Positions 37,801-52,700 of a DNA stretch of 64,000 nt are shown here, one piece after another (positions within the stretch are counted from its first letter, which is position 1; each line of letters begins with the position of its first letter). The translations under genes were made by a program, and so were the position numbers. The notes under the pieces were generated by a model. That model saw only the letters and a program-made list of their open reading frames with translations. It ran no database searches and was not told the origin of the DNA. The DNA is from Daphnia pulex. Taxonomy: Eukaryota > Arthropoda > Branchiopoda > Diplostraca > Daphniidae. The stretch is from positions 3,720,001-3,784,000 of the forward strand of contig NC_060026.1 of the NCBI RefSeq assembly GCF_021134715.1, read 5' to 3'.

Positions 37801-40800
37801 GGCCAGGGTGACGGAAGGAGGTGAGAAATGTGTGCAAATGCTACTGAAATCCGGATGCGATGCCAACATCAATCGAGCCGATGGAGTTCGACCGCTTCAC
37901 GTGGCGGCCAGTGAGGGGCATTTCGGTGTAGTTCGACTCCTTCTTGCCGATGGGGCTGATCCTTTGCTGGTGAACATCAACGGTGAAACGCCTCTCCAGG
38001 TGGCTTGCGGCACGTCACATCCAGGGACGCTTTCCGTCGTCCAGCTGTTACTGGAACACGTCCAAGCCGGATCGGGTTCAGCCGCTACCTACGTCAATAC
38101 CCGCAACTCTATCGGTGAAACATCTTTACACGCGGCCAGTAACCAACCCCGAATTACCACAACCGTCAAAGGAAAATATCCTGATCGTGACATTGCCCAG
38201 TCTTTGCTCCAGGCCGGCGGAGATGTTAGTCTCGACACCTATCAAGTAAACAGTCTAATTTTAACTCCTGAAAAGATTAAAAATGTAATTACATTTCAAT
38301 CATATTTTGGTTCAAGACGAAAGAGAATCCACTGCACTACTGCGCCTCCCAGGGTAACGTTCCCGTTCTGTTGGCCCTGCTGGCCAGCATTCGACCGACG
38401 GAATTACAGCGGGTGGTCAACAAACAGAATTTATTGGGTCGATCACCTTTGCAAGTGGCGGCAAAGAACGGCCATCTTCAGTGCGCTCTACTTTTACTTC
38501 AAAATCAGGTATTAAATAATTACCAAGGCCTATTTATAATGTTTTATTACGTAATTACTTTTATTGTTTTCAGGCTCGAGTCGACGTCTTCGATAACGAC
38601 GGAATGTCGGCCTTACATTTGGCGTCCGAATCGGGACACGGGGCCGTTTGCGACGCTCTTTTGACTCACAACGCTTTTGTCAACAGCAAATCGCGTGTCG
38701 GACTGACTCCTATCCACTTGGCGGCCCTTAAAGGCTATACTGAACTGGTCCGGTCATTGGTGACTGTCCACGGAGCCACAATTGACGCCCTAACTTTGGT
38801 AAAAAAAAACAAAAAACAAATTTAAATGTTTTAAAGTTGAACGACCAATTGAATTTACTCTTTGATTGATTTCTAGCGGAAGGAAACGGCACTTCAATTG
38901 GCAGCCGGAGCCGGCCAGCTTGATGTGTGCAGTCTTTTAGTTGAATTAGGAGCCGAAACGAGTGCAGCGGACGAGTTGGGTCGTAAAGCGATTCATTTGG
39001 CCGCCCAGCAGAACCACTCAGAAGTGGTGCGTTTGTTTCTGAAACACCAGCCGGCCCTTGTGTTGGCAGCCAATAAGGTATTATAAAGCCCTAGAAAGAA
39101 AAAAGAAACATTTCTTAATAAAAAGTGATTCATGGGATACGACAATGGCATCGGACAGGACGGTAATACCTGCGCCCATATTGCTGCGATGCAAGGATCG
39201 GTGGACGTGCTCCAGCAGTTGATGAAATTCGACCTATCGATCGTGACGGCCTCTCGCAACCGGACGAGCGAATCGACTCCTCTCCACCTAGCGGCTGAAG
39301 GTGGACATGCGGATGTGGTGAAAATGTTGCTGGAAGCCGGAGCACTTCCGCAGGATGAGAATAAAGTAATGTAGTCTGCTCACTTTTGTACATCACAGGA
39401 ATTTGTGTTGTGTAAAAATGTGATTTGCTAACGTGACAGGCCGGATTCACAGCCATTCAATTGGCAGCCAAAAACGGGCACAATGTAGTCATCGACGTCT
39501 TACGCGACGCCAGTCCCGACACGCTCAGCTATGCGAGTCGTCGAACCGGATTGAATTCTTTACACGTCGCTGCTTGCTACGGTCAATCGGGTGAGAATTC
39601 CACCGGTTCCGTTGTACATTTTGAATACCTTCCTTAATTACCTGTCAATCAGAAATTGTTCGAGAAATGTTGGCACACGTTCCGGCCGGTGTGCGATCAG
39701 AAGCGCCGACAAGTTTATCCGGAACGGGAGTTCTTCGTGAGTTGGACGGCGAGGCTGGGCTGACGCCATTACATTTAGCCGCATATTCTGGCGATGAGAA
39801 TGTTGTTCGGCTCCTTCTCAACTCGGCCGGCGTCACGGTGGACCAGCCATCCGCCCAAAATGTACCGCACCGCATCTATTATAGATCGGATGTGATTAGA
39901 AATCATTTTTAAATCTGTTTGGCTAGGGTTTTACCGCATTGCACTTGGCATGCCGAGGAGGCCACGGACCAGTGGCTGGCCTCTTACTTAGCCGCTCCAC
40001 TGGACTCTTGACCACTCCAGACGGACACGGGCGATCACCACTTCATGTGGCCGCCGCTCACGGGCACGGACGATTAGTGGAGCTCCTTCTCGGTCAAGGA
40101 GCCGACATCAATGCTGCAGACAAAGTAGATTTTTGGGGGATTTATTTTTAAGTCACCTCTATTTCATAGCTGGATTCTTCTTTTCAGGCTGGATGGACGG
40201 CCCTTCATCTAGCCGCTCGAGCCGGTCATCTGGCAATGGTCCAATTGTTGCTGGACAGTGGAGCCACGCCTCGTAGTTTCAACGATAATGGGCGAATTCC
40301 GTTATGGTACGCAGCTTCAGAAGGTCACACTTCCGTCTTGACTTTACTTTTGAAACGGGAACATGATGCCTACGGTTTGATGGAAGATCGCAAAGTAACT
40401 TTTAATTCATGAATTAACACGAAGGGGTTTAGTAAATGAATTATCGCATCAACTAGTTTGTCTACAACCTGATGGTTTGTGGCAAAAATCACAACAACTT
40501 GCCACTGTGCGAATTCATTTTGGAATCGCCAGCGCCTGTGGACGTGGCCGCCAAATTATCGCACATCCTAGCCACATTGTCCGTCAAGGTAAAGTGATTT
40601 TCATGAAATTGAGCTTACATTACCTGATGCCATCCGTATTGCAGGAAAAAGAGAGGTCAAAGGACCTGCTCCTCATCTCCTCACTCTGCATGAACGAACA
40701 TTCCTGGGTTCTCTCTCCTGCTCAGGCTGGTCGCTACCAGCATATTCTTTTGGACATTATGGAAAAGTTGGCGGATAGATCATTAAGGTATTTAGCACGA

Positions 40801-40941
40801 TAGTTTAATAGAAGTGACCGAATTGATTTCTTATTGAATAACAGGCCAAATATTCATCACACCGTTATGCTGGACGGTGTGCCCGATGCAATGAAAACTC
40901 TGGATACCGTACGGGTTGGCAAAGTTGTCATGGCCTCATGA
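34882..40941 (+). CDS. Chimeric gene: NOMPC N-terminus and ankyrin array fused to a dehydrogenase-like tail, no channel
   Basis: There are 21 exons: 34882-35403, 35469-35570, 36266-36364, 36500-36616, 36695-36898, 36968-37073, 37143-37339, 37430-37528, 37603-37696, 37767-38245, 38317-38508, 38574-38798, 38877-39077, 39159-39365, 39440-39590, 39653-39861, 39927-40124, 40188-40394, 40457-40588, 40645-40787 and 40845-40941. All are in phase: 3,981 bases, 1,326 residues. Residues 1 to about 1,256 equal NOMPC: a Ser/Gly-rich N-terminus, then the long ankyrin array (repeats such as TPLHIAA, GLTPIHLAA). Inside exon 20, after EKERSKDLL, the sequence switches to a 70-residue tail with SLCMNEHSWVLSPAQAG and HTVMLDGVPDAMKTL, ending GRVGKVVM-like (VRVGKVVMAS). 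The tail resembles the C-terminus of medium-chain dehydrogenases/reductases. AATAAA follows at 40,950. All membrane segments are lost, so the protein should be soluble. The fusion keeps the frame and has no stops, so it may be expressed; a dead duplicate is the alternative. Confidence 0.75.
36083..36107. repeat. GC-rich hairpin in intron 2 of the chimeric gene (also 50,439-50,463)
   Basis: CGGTGC and GCACCG arms enclose GGGA/TCCC, giving a compact stem in an otherwise AT-rich 695-base intron, the longest of the gene. Its role, if any, is unknown. Confidence 0.5.
40645..40941 (+). other. Captured MDR-type C-terminal tail (two exons) at the fusion
   Basis: The foreign part starts at 40,671 and covers the end of one exon (donor GTATTT at 40,788) and a second exon (acceptor AACAG at 40,844) to TGA at 40,939-40,941. 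The pattern 'helix, RP, HH-x-V-L-x-x-V-P-x-A-x-x-T-L, GKVV' follows the last helix and strand of quinone-oxidoreductase-like MDR proteins. The rest of that enzyme (nucleotide-binding fold, catalytic part) is not in the window. Family assignment is tentative because only about 70 residues remain. Confidence 0.45.
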
Positions 40942-40949
40942 GCAATTTG

Positions 40950-40955
40950 AATAAA
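40950..40955 (+). terminator. AATAAA polyadenylation signal of the chimeric gene
   Basis: AATAAA lies nine bases after the TGA codon, before a GT-rich stretch (TTCTGGTCTCGTTC). This is a plausible 3' end brought in with the captured tail. Confidence 0.5.
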
Positions 40956-41598
40956 CACATTCTGGTCTCGTTCATGCCGCCTTCTCCATTCTGCTCGAGG
41001 ATCGGTTATTTCTAGATTTTTCTTCTAAGATTCAGAGGTAAACTAAAGTCGTCGTTGAGAGTACACAAAACAGATTTAGGATATATTTTTACGAAGGCTG
41101 TATTATTTTCATTTACTGTAAAATTTAATTCAAGGGAGAGGGGGTATAAATGAGGTTCAAATACGCAGCTTTTTTTCTTATCAAATTTTGCGAGTTAGTG
41201 TGGATAAAACATCTTTAGCGGGACAACATACACGAATCCCGCCATATTCGCATGCAAACGAATCTTTTTCTAAAAAAATCGTAGTAGAGAAAATGGGAGG
41301 GGGGTAAAGAATAGGACAGAACGAAAAACAACAAAGCCAAAGACGAAAAATGCTGACGATCTGGAAAATACAGATAAAGTATCATAAATGGTAGATGAAA
41401 AATGTAAGATTGAAAAAAGGCAAATGATATAAAACCGTTTTCTATCAAGACCCGAAAAAGATTTTTGACGACAACGGTATGCAAAGTGCCGACGTGAAGG
41501 CAAGTGTTGTTAGGATGGAGACAAAGGCGTGTGATCATGATGATGGGTTCACCAAAAGAAAACGTGATATCTACTTTGTTCTGTGGCGATTCGACAAT

Positions 41599-45300
<3,702 letters not shown>

Positions 45301-45303
45301 TTA

Positions 45304-45466
45304 AGATCGGAAGCGTTTAGCTCCAGAAGATACAATCAAGGACGTGATAGACGCAGTTAACGCCACCCAGGGTCAAGAAGAATTGTTAAAACTGACGCGC
45401 GACGATTATTTCACCTTATTTATAACCAGAGAAGACCAAAGCTGTATTGCGAGCCAAACGTGGCCA
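45304..45466 (+). other. Coding-like open stretch, unidentified
   Basis: The plus strand reads RKRLAPEDTIKDVIDAVNAT and GQEELLKLTRDDYFTLF before a stop. Composition is that of a soluble helical protein, and an AG precedes it (TTAATTAAG). No family is recognised and no donor is clear. It may be an exon remnant. Confidence 0.25.
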
Positions 45467-45566
45467 TGATCGGCCATGATGAACTTGAAGGACTGCTCCG
45501 TTCCCAAGTTATCGTCCTCGCTAGCCGTTATCGTAGACATTTTACCAGAGACGCCGGAAATCTTAC

Positions 45567-45780
45567 CGCAACTCGCCCAGCAGCTCGCCCAGCAGTTTGA
45601 TCGAGCTGTATAGGCCTAGCGAATGCGTCAGTTGTCGTCGAACAGACCAATCCAGTTCGGGTAACAAAAGAATGATGGCAAAGTCGCCGAACATGTTGAA
45701 AATGCGCTGTCCGACGCACAGGGCCGTGTCTACGACAAACATTTCTTGTCGGCGAGCGCCTTCAGTATAAAACGAATGAT
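45567..45780 (-). other. Orphan exon-like block with good splice sites, unidentified protein piece
   Basis: A 214-base minus-strand block lies between an acceptor (TTAGCTAG) and a strong donor (GTAAGA). It is open in one frame for about 70 codons, reading HSFYTEGARRQEMFVVDTAL, NMFGDFAIILLLPELDW and QLTHSLGLYSSIKLLGELL. The amphipathic, non-repetitive composition looks like real protein. I recognise no family, and no neighbouring exon was found on this strand. It could be a fragment left by the rearrangement between the nompC copies. Confidence 0.4.
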
Positions 45781-45940
45781 CTAGCTAATACAAGGCATGA
45801 ATCAGCGTGTGATTATAAATTCAACAACATCAGAAGGGAATTTTCACCAGCAACTCGGCTTAGTTATGAATACAGCTCATTAATGAAAAACTTACAATAT
45901 CAATATTTGATAATCCAAATCAAATATTAACTAAATTAAA

Positions 45941-45992
45941 ATTAGTCATGCTAACGCTGCCAACCATTTCGTGTCGGATAGTTTATGGCAAA
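45941..45992 (+). repeat. 52-base direct repeat, copy 1
   Basis: Identical to 46,568-46,619, starting ATTAGTCATGCTAACGCTGC. Flanking AT-rich bases are also loosely similar, so the duplicated unit may be about 120 bases. Confidence 0.9.
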
Positions 45993-46567
45993 CGGGGCTG
46001 GTGCATTGGGCTCGTAAGTCGCATTGCCAAGATACTGTTATTCTGTTCAATTGTGTTTAAATCTGTTGATATCGAGAATTTGAAAGAATGAGCATCATTC
46101 AATATTGCCCTTACTTCGACAATTTTAAATTTTTATTGGCAATTTACAAGTTTCTAATTCAGACGAATTGAACCAAGTAGTCGATCGCCCTCATAGAGAA
46201 CTGAGATGAAATAACATTTATATTACCAATGTTTGTATTGTAGGGGTGCAGTGCATCATCACGCAACGATGTGCACGACGCCCAGCGGAGCGACACTAAG
46301 CAGACAAATTCAAATCTTTGCATTGGTCTGCAGTTCGCTTGCCCGGAGACGCGTTAAATAAACCAGGAGAATCTGGAATACTAAATAATAAAATGATAGA
46401 ATATTTACGTTGATGTAATTACCAAACATAAAACCAATGGAACCCTATGTTATGTTATAACATTATGAAAAACGGATTCCTCCTAGATACTCGGCACAAT
46501 AATGAATAAGGCTCATTATTTAAAACTTGTTAAAATATTCGCTAATCTAAATATTGACTAAATAAAC

Positions 46568-46619
46568 ATTAGTCATGCTAACGCTGCCAACCATTTCGTG
46601 TCGGATAGTTTATGGCAAA
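46568..46619 (+). repeat. 52-base direct repeat, copy 2, near the nompC duplication junction
   Basis: Second copy of the 52-base unit. It ends about 170 bases left of the junction at 46,793 where the duplicated nompC segment starts. It may mark rearrangement activity here. Confidence 0.9.
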
Positions 46620-46792
46620 TCGCCAGCACTTGTCAACACTCATCAAAAATTTACACAGTTCGTGTTACACTCCTGCGATGAAATAATTCCAAATACGCAA
46701 TCCCATCGCAATTTAATAGTCGCCTTTATTACGGTACTTCAATTTGAATTTCAAATTCCATTCTCGTGTGATTTTCGGCCTTCCATTGTATT

Positions 46793-49700
46793 GTTTCCCT
46801 TTATTCTTTGGCCCGGAATGCCGTCATTTATACCTGGCAGTGAAGAGATTCTCTTCAATAAGTTCCGTCATGCAAAAAATCTATTGGCTCTATCGGAGAG
46901 ATATGTACAGAAATACAAAGGAGGCGGGCGGCTCGTTTAAATATAAAGAAGGACTGCATTTACGTTCCCAGGAGAAACCCGTATTGATTAAAGGTAAACA
47001 GAGAAGAATTACAAGACCTAGAAAGTCCATCTGACATATATTTCTCAGTGGCCATGACGGAGAGTGGAATATACTAGAACGGCATCTCACCTTTCAGTCC
47101 GGCACTAGACACCCCGTTCCAACCATCTATAGAGCTGCCAATGCTGCCATCACAACTGGTTAGTTCACACATAATACAACAAATTTCAACGTGAAAGAAA
47201 ATATACCTGCGGTTAAGAAAGAAAATAACTTTTTTTGATGAGTGTGTTCGTGACGCTCGCACTTTTTTCTAAGGCCGTACTCAATGGCCGCCATAAAATA
47301 GAGTAGCCTATATAATATATTCTCTTAGTCGTGTGACCGTGGAGGAAATTTCTAGTACAATCAACATTTTTTTTTTTTTTTTAATGGGAAAAGAAAAAAA
47401 AAACTGTCAGTCAACTTTATAGATTCAAATCAAAGTCATGTGCAACATCTCCAATCTTTTTGGCTTGATGTTTTGTCGTGACTGGTCCGTGGCAACCGTC
47501 TGTAAACTCTACGAAAGTGATGATTCCACACGACGAGCCACTCCCCAACATCCCAGTCTATTGCGTAACGTATCACATAGTACGTGGGAGTGTAAAAAGG
47601 TGAAATGTTGTTCTTATTCCTAGCGCTCCTTTTCCGACCGCGCGTCCCACCAACACCTCGGTGCTCTTGTACCGCGCGCGCGGCAGTGTAAACAACTGGA
47701 AGCCCGTTGTATATAACACCCTCCATTGAAGTGTATATGTATACAGCATCAAAGTACCACTGCAGTATAAAGGCTAACCTACATATATATATATATATAC
47801 GTTTTGATATGTATATGTATATATTTATATCTAAAAGCGAGGAGCAGCCGAGCTGCAACTTGATTTCCATCCTTCGTGAGAAATGGGAATTACACACACA
47901 GCACAGCCACAGTTTTCTTATTTTTTTTCTCCTCGGCTTAAAAAAAGTCGAAAATAAAATCAATTTGGATGTGTAGAAACTGTCGAACACGCGATTCCAT
48001 TGAAAAACTTTTATTTCTTTTTTTCAATCTCGACCGGCGCAAAAGTTTAGAGACAACAAAAACCACTCCCGCAGAATCATTTTCTTCTCTGAAAGAAAAA
48101 GAATTGTTTGTCGACGCTGAAGGCTGAGAAACGGTGCCAAAAAATGTTCTTCTTCCGTCTGCCGCGGCGTGGCGCAATAAAAATCCTGCGAGTGATGCAG
48201 GTCGTTGGGGAGACAAGATCATTGTTTAGGCGATCCACAGTCCACACAAGAGAGAGAATGAAAGAACCTGCACTTTGTTATGACGCATTTTGCGGGGAGA
48301 CACAAAAGGACGAAAAACAGGGACGTTGTCGCCATCGACGAAAAAATCACCGAAAAACAAAATGAAAATTCAAGGCAAAAACAAAATGACCGTACACACA
48401 CAGCGATCGACATTCCATAAGAAATTGGAAGAAGCCCATCATTCCGGTTGGCGGAACTTTTCCCACCCTGGCCGCGAGCATCACCACTCCGCCAAAGGAA
48501 ACAAAATGTGGGTCATTGGCGCGCGGGCGCGCGGCTTTCAAAAGTTTTCTCTTTTTTTGAACGAAAAACCGCCAATGTCGTATAGCTCCCTGGGAGGGAA
48601 AAACAAAATCATTTTCATTACTTCTTTAACGAAGTAGACGCAAACATCGTAAATTAGCCCGACAATGGATGTGGTGCGCGGTCAGGCCTGCCGTGAAAGA
48701 GAAATAAATAAGTGCGTCTCAGACGACCGATAGTACACCCAGGTTGTATACGTGTATACCGATTGATACAATTCCGCGCTGTAAAAATACTACACATAAT
48801 GATACGGGGGCTGTCATTTTATTTTCTATTCGTCCTGCTCCAAGTGCTCGGCGTGCGATTTCATCATAACTTTGTTCGTGATTTACTTTTCTTGTGAAAG
48901 GCCAGCAGAAAGAAGAAGAATCAACGAGTGGGAACAAACACAAGTGTGTTAAAAAACGTAATAAGGATCGTCTTTGGTCATGCGTTCTTGGGTCCGGCGG
49001 AACGCTCACTCGGCGTTTCGGGTTTGTTAGTGTCTCCCTCCTTTCCTTTCCAATTCCGGCCCCCCGGACAGAGATGTTGTATACACAACGGGCACTCAAC
49101 TCGAGTCCAGTAGCCGTTTGACCAGTCGGCCAGTTGCATCGTTCCAGAAAACGTTCCAAAATCAAGTTTTTGAAAACCAAGCGCATCTGAACTTGGGGAC
49201 TTGCTGGGCATCGGATTCGATCCATCGACTTTCTGCCATGGATTTAAAAGGTGGCGGTGGCGGCATCAGGTCGGACAAGAAACGCGGACCGGTGACGGCT
49301 CTCTTGTCCAGGCAGAATTCCAAAACGGGCAGAGGATCGACTCCGCCGGTGAGCAATTCCGATCAGGATTCGCCGCCAGTTGTGCCAGACACAATCGACA
49401 GCCCGCTGCTGGGCAGAGCCAACAACAATGGCGCGGGTAATAGCATCAGCCGGACGTCTTCCATCCGGAGTAAACAGGGGGAGCCATCGGCGGATCGCAA
49501 CACAAGTCCAATGCCGAAAAGCCGAGACCAGACACCGGAATCGGGAGATTCGATCCAGTCGACTGGCGATTCTTCCAGCCTCGGCAACAAAGTGGCCGGC
49601 AAGCGGATGATTGATTCAGCCAAGAAGAAGATTCTCTGGTTGGCGTCTAAAAACGAATGGGGCGGACTGGAACAAGCCATGAAAACGCTGGAACAAACAG

Positions 49701-52700
49701 TTGCGGCCAACAAAAATTCACCCGAATTACTTTCACCACTGGCCGACATACAGGACGAGGTAATAAAAATTCACCTCCACCCCAACTGTCTGAATCCATT
49801 AAAAAATATTATTTGATGATATAGTTCACTGGTTACACGCCGCTGATGTACGCCGTTAAGGACAACCGAATTTCTCTAATGGAGCGGATGATGGAGCTCG
49901 GTTGCGACTTGACCACCGTTAACAAAGTACCCAAACTTGATTCTTTTTTCTTTCTTTTTTTTCCTGGTTTTTTTTTTTGTTTCTGTCAAATTTGACGGTC
50001 TACATATCGGCGTGCTCTGTCTGCACGCCCGCAGTAGCACTCTTATTAACGATTCACGTCAACAGGTGATGATCATTTTTTATGGCGGTGGCTCTGACCT
50101 GTCATCTCTGAGCATATTATCGATCAAACAACCCAAGAAAATAAAGAGAGAAACTGCGTACATACGAGAGCGCAAATCGGGTGCCGACCAGAGGGGGTCA
50201 GCAAGTATAACAAAATATAACAAAAGGGCAAACACACGGAGAAGAAGTTGAGGAACATGTAAACTGTTTACAGATAAATATAGTGATACATATATGCTAT
50301 AGTGTAAATATAATCCCTTGGGGGTGGTATATCTCTCGTTGCTGGGAGAGCCGCGACTTTCATTTTAAATACATAAACCGTGCGGAAGCGTGACACAATA
50401 CAGTCATCTATTATCCCGAGCTTATACCGGCTTATACGCGGTGCTGACGGGAGTCCCGCACCGAAATAAAAAGACGCACGCGATCCTCAACACCCCCTAG
50501 CAGTCTGGTTCTTTATTCGCAGTTAGGGAAACTTTTTCCTTTTCTTTTTAGTGGGCATAGTGCGCGACTCTTCTCTCTCTAACCCCGGAATTTAACAATT
50601 TTGATGGATATGTGTACACAGGATAATTATAACACGTTCCACTTGGCCGTGTTGTATTCGAGAGAGGATGTCATCAAGAACTTGCTGGCACGGAAGGCTG
50701 ACATTACCATTCTGGCCGGGGTAAATAATAAAAAGATGCGCACCAAGTAAACGGAGGATCTTTAACCTAATCATCGCCATTAATTCATTTTGTTTTTTTG
50801 TTTTTCTGTTTGGAATATTTTTTACTAAAAACGTTGGGGGATATTTAAAAAACAGCCTCGACTACAAAATGTCCTCCATTTAGTGGCGTCGAGAACGGGC
50901 GGATCGGGAGCTTCCGTCGCCAAATTGCTACTTGCTTCCGGAGCTAAAGACTTCCGCTTGGCCAGAGATCAGGTTTTATTCGACATTGCGTGACTCGGGT
51001 CTTGACTTAATAGTATCATTAAATTGTTTGCAATTGTGATTGATTATTAGGAGGGCTATCTACCGCTGCACGTCGCCGTGGAAATAGGCAACATGCACGT
51101 GACTAAAGAGTTGCTCAATATGAACGGCGATGTCCAGGTGAAAGCCACTTTCGGACCCAAAATGGAGATCGCCTTTCACGCGGCCACCAGACGTCGGGAC
51201 ATTGAACTTTTGAGGATTTTGAACGACCAAGGAAGTCCCGTCGACGCCACCAACGTAACTAAAACAAAAATTATTGTCACTAATTAGCGTTGACGGTCAA
51301 ATAACCGTTGGATGATTTTTCAGGCCGAGGGGCAAACTGCTTTGCATATTGCGGCGGCCGACGGCGACGAGAACATTGTCAAATATCTTCACATGCTCCA
51401 CGCCAATCCCAACATATCCGATAACGAAGGTAATAATCGATACAAATTAATCAAGAAATTGATCTGACCTTATCTCACGTCCGAAAAATTCGTTGCAGAT
51501 CGAACGCCGGTACTGCTGGCAGCTGAAAGAGGTCGGACGGCCGTCGTCGAGATCCTGACGGAAAAGTTCCGGGCATCCTGTTTGGAGCGCACCAAAGATG
51601 GCAGTACTTTGCTGCACGTCGCTTCACTCCATGGACACCCGGAGACGGCCCTGATGCTGCTCAAAAAGGGAGTCCCACTTCACATGCCTAACAAGGTAAC
51701 AAGAAAAAAAAATCGTTTGAAAGTTAATCAATAGGAGAATCCAATTCCCAATCGACTAACAACGTTGGGCTTGTTGAAATTGTAGAGTGGAGCCAGGAGT
51801 ATTCACATCGCGGCACGAAAAGGCCACGTCGGAGTCATCCAGACTCTTTTGTTGAAGGGCGAACAAGTGGATGCCACTACAAATGTAGGAATGAACATAA
51901 TTAACAGCAGATTAGGTTTTAAAAATATAATTTGAATTTGTTGATTTTGTTACGATAGGATAATTACACGGCACTTCATGTGGCTGTCCAGGCTGGAAAA
52001 GCTAATGTTGTAGAGACCCTGTTGGGATACGGAGCTCAAGTTCACATCCGAGGTATACATGGATTATTTTAAATTGATAAATGATTTAATTTAATTGATT
52101 TTAAATTTTCCTACATGGACAGCTGGAACCTTGCAAGAAACGCCTTTGCATATAGCGGCCAGGGTGACGGAAGGAGGTGAGAAATGTGTGCAAATGCTAC
52201 TGAAATCCGGATGCGATGCCAACATCAATCGAGCCGATGGAGTTCGACCGCTTCACGTGGCGGCCAGTGAGGGGCATTTCGGTGTAGTTCGACTCCTTCT
52301 TGCCGATGGGGCTGATCCTTTGCTGGTGAACATCAACGGTGAAACGCCTCTCCAGGTGGCTTGCGGCACGTCACATCCAGGGACGCTTTCCGTCGTCCAG
52401 CTGTTACTGGAACACGTCCAAGCCGGATCGGGTTCAGCCGCTACCTACGTCAATACCCGCAACTCTATCGGTGAAACATCTTTACACGCGGCCAGTAACC
52501 AACCCCGAATTACCACAACCGTCAAAGGAAAATATCCTGATCGTGACATTGCCCAGTCTTTGCTCCAGGCCGGCGGAGATGTTAGTCTCGACACCTATCA
52601 AGTAAACAGTCTAATTTTAACTCCTGAAAAGATTAAAAATGTAATTACATTTCAATCATATTTTGGTTCAAGACGAAAGAGAATCCACTGCACTACTGCG

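Larger units (their letters stand above)
32436..40670 (+). repeat. 8.2-kb segmental duplication, upstream copy (5' flank plus nompC exons 1-20 start)
   Basis: Matches 46,793-55,021 in direct orientation, offset 14,351-14,357 because of small indels. The left junction is at GTTTCCCTTTATTC (32,436 / 46,793). The right junction is inside exon 20 after GAGGTCAAAGGACCTGCT (40,670 / 55,021). To about 38.79 kb I see very few differences (a one-base indel near 32,862 and a substitution at 36,254, for example). Beyond that, substitutions and small indels are frequent, including in exons. The duplicated 5' flank includes 2.4 kb upstream of the start codon, so both copies probably share a promoter. Confidence 0.95.

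Noticed and set aside
41215-41538. 107-codon minus-strand frame downstream of the scribble remnant
   Set aside because: Phe/Leu/Ser-rich, no domain; probably old 3' untranslated sequence.
46575-47034. Plus-strand open frames crossing the left junction of the nompC duplication
   Set aside because: The same sequence in the upstream copy has a different start region and no family resemblance; chance open frame.
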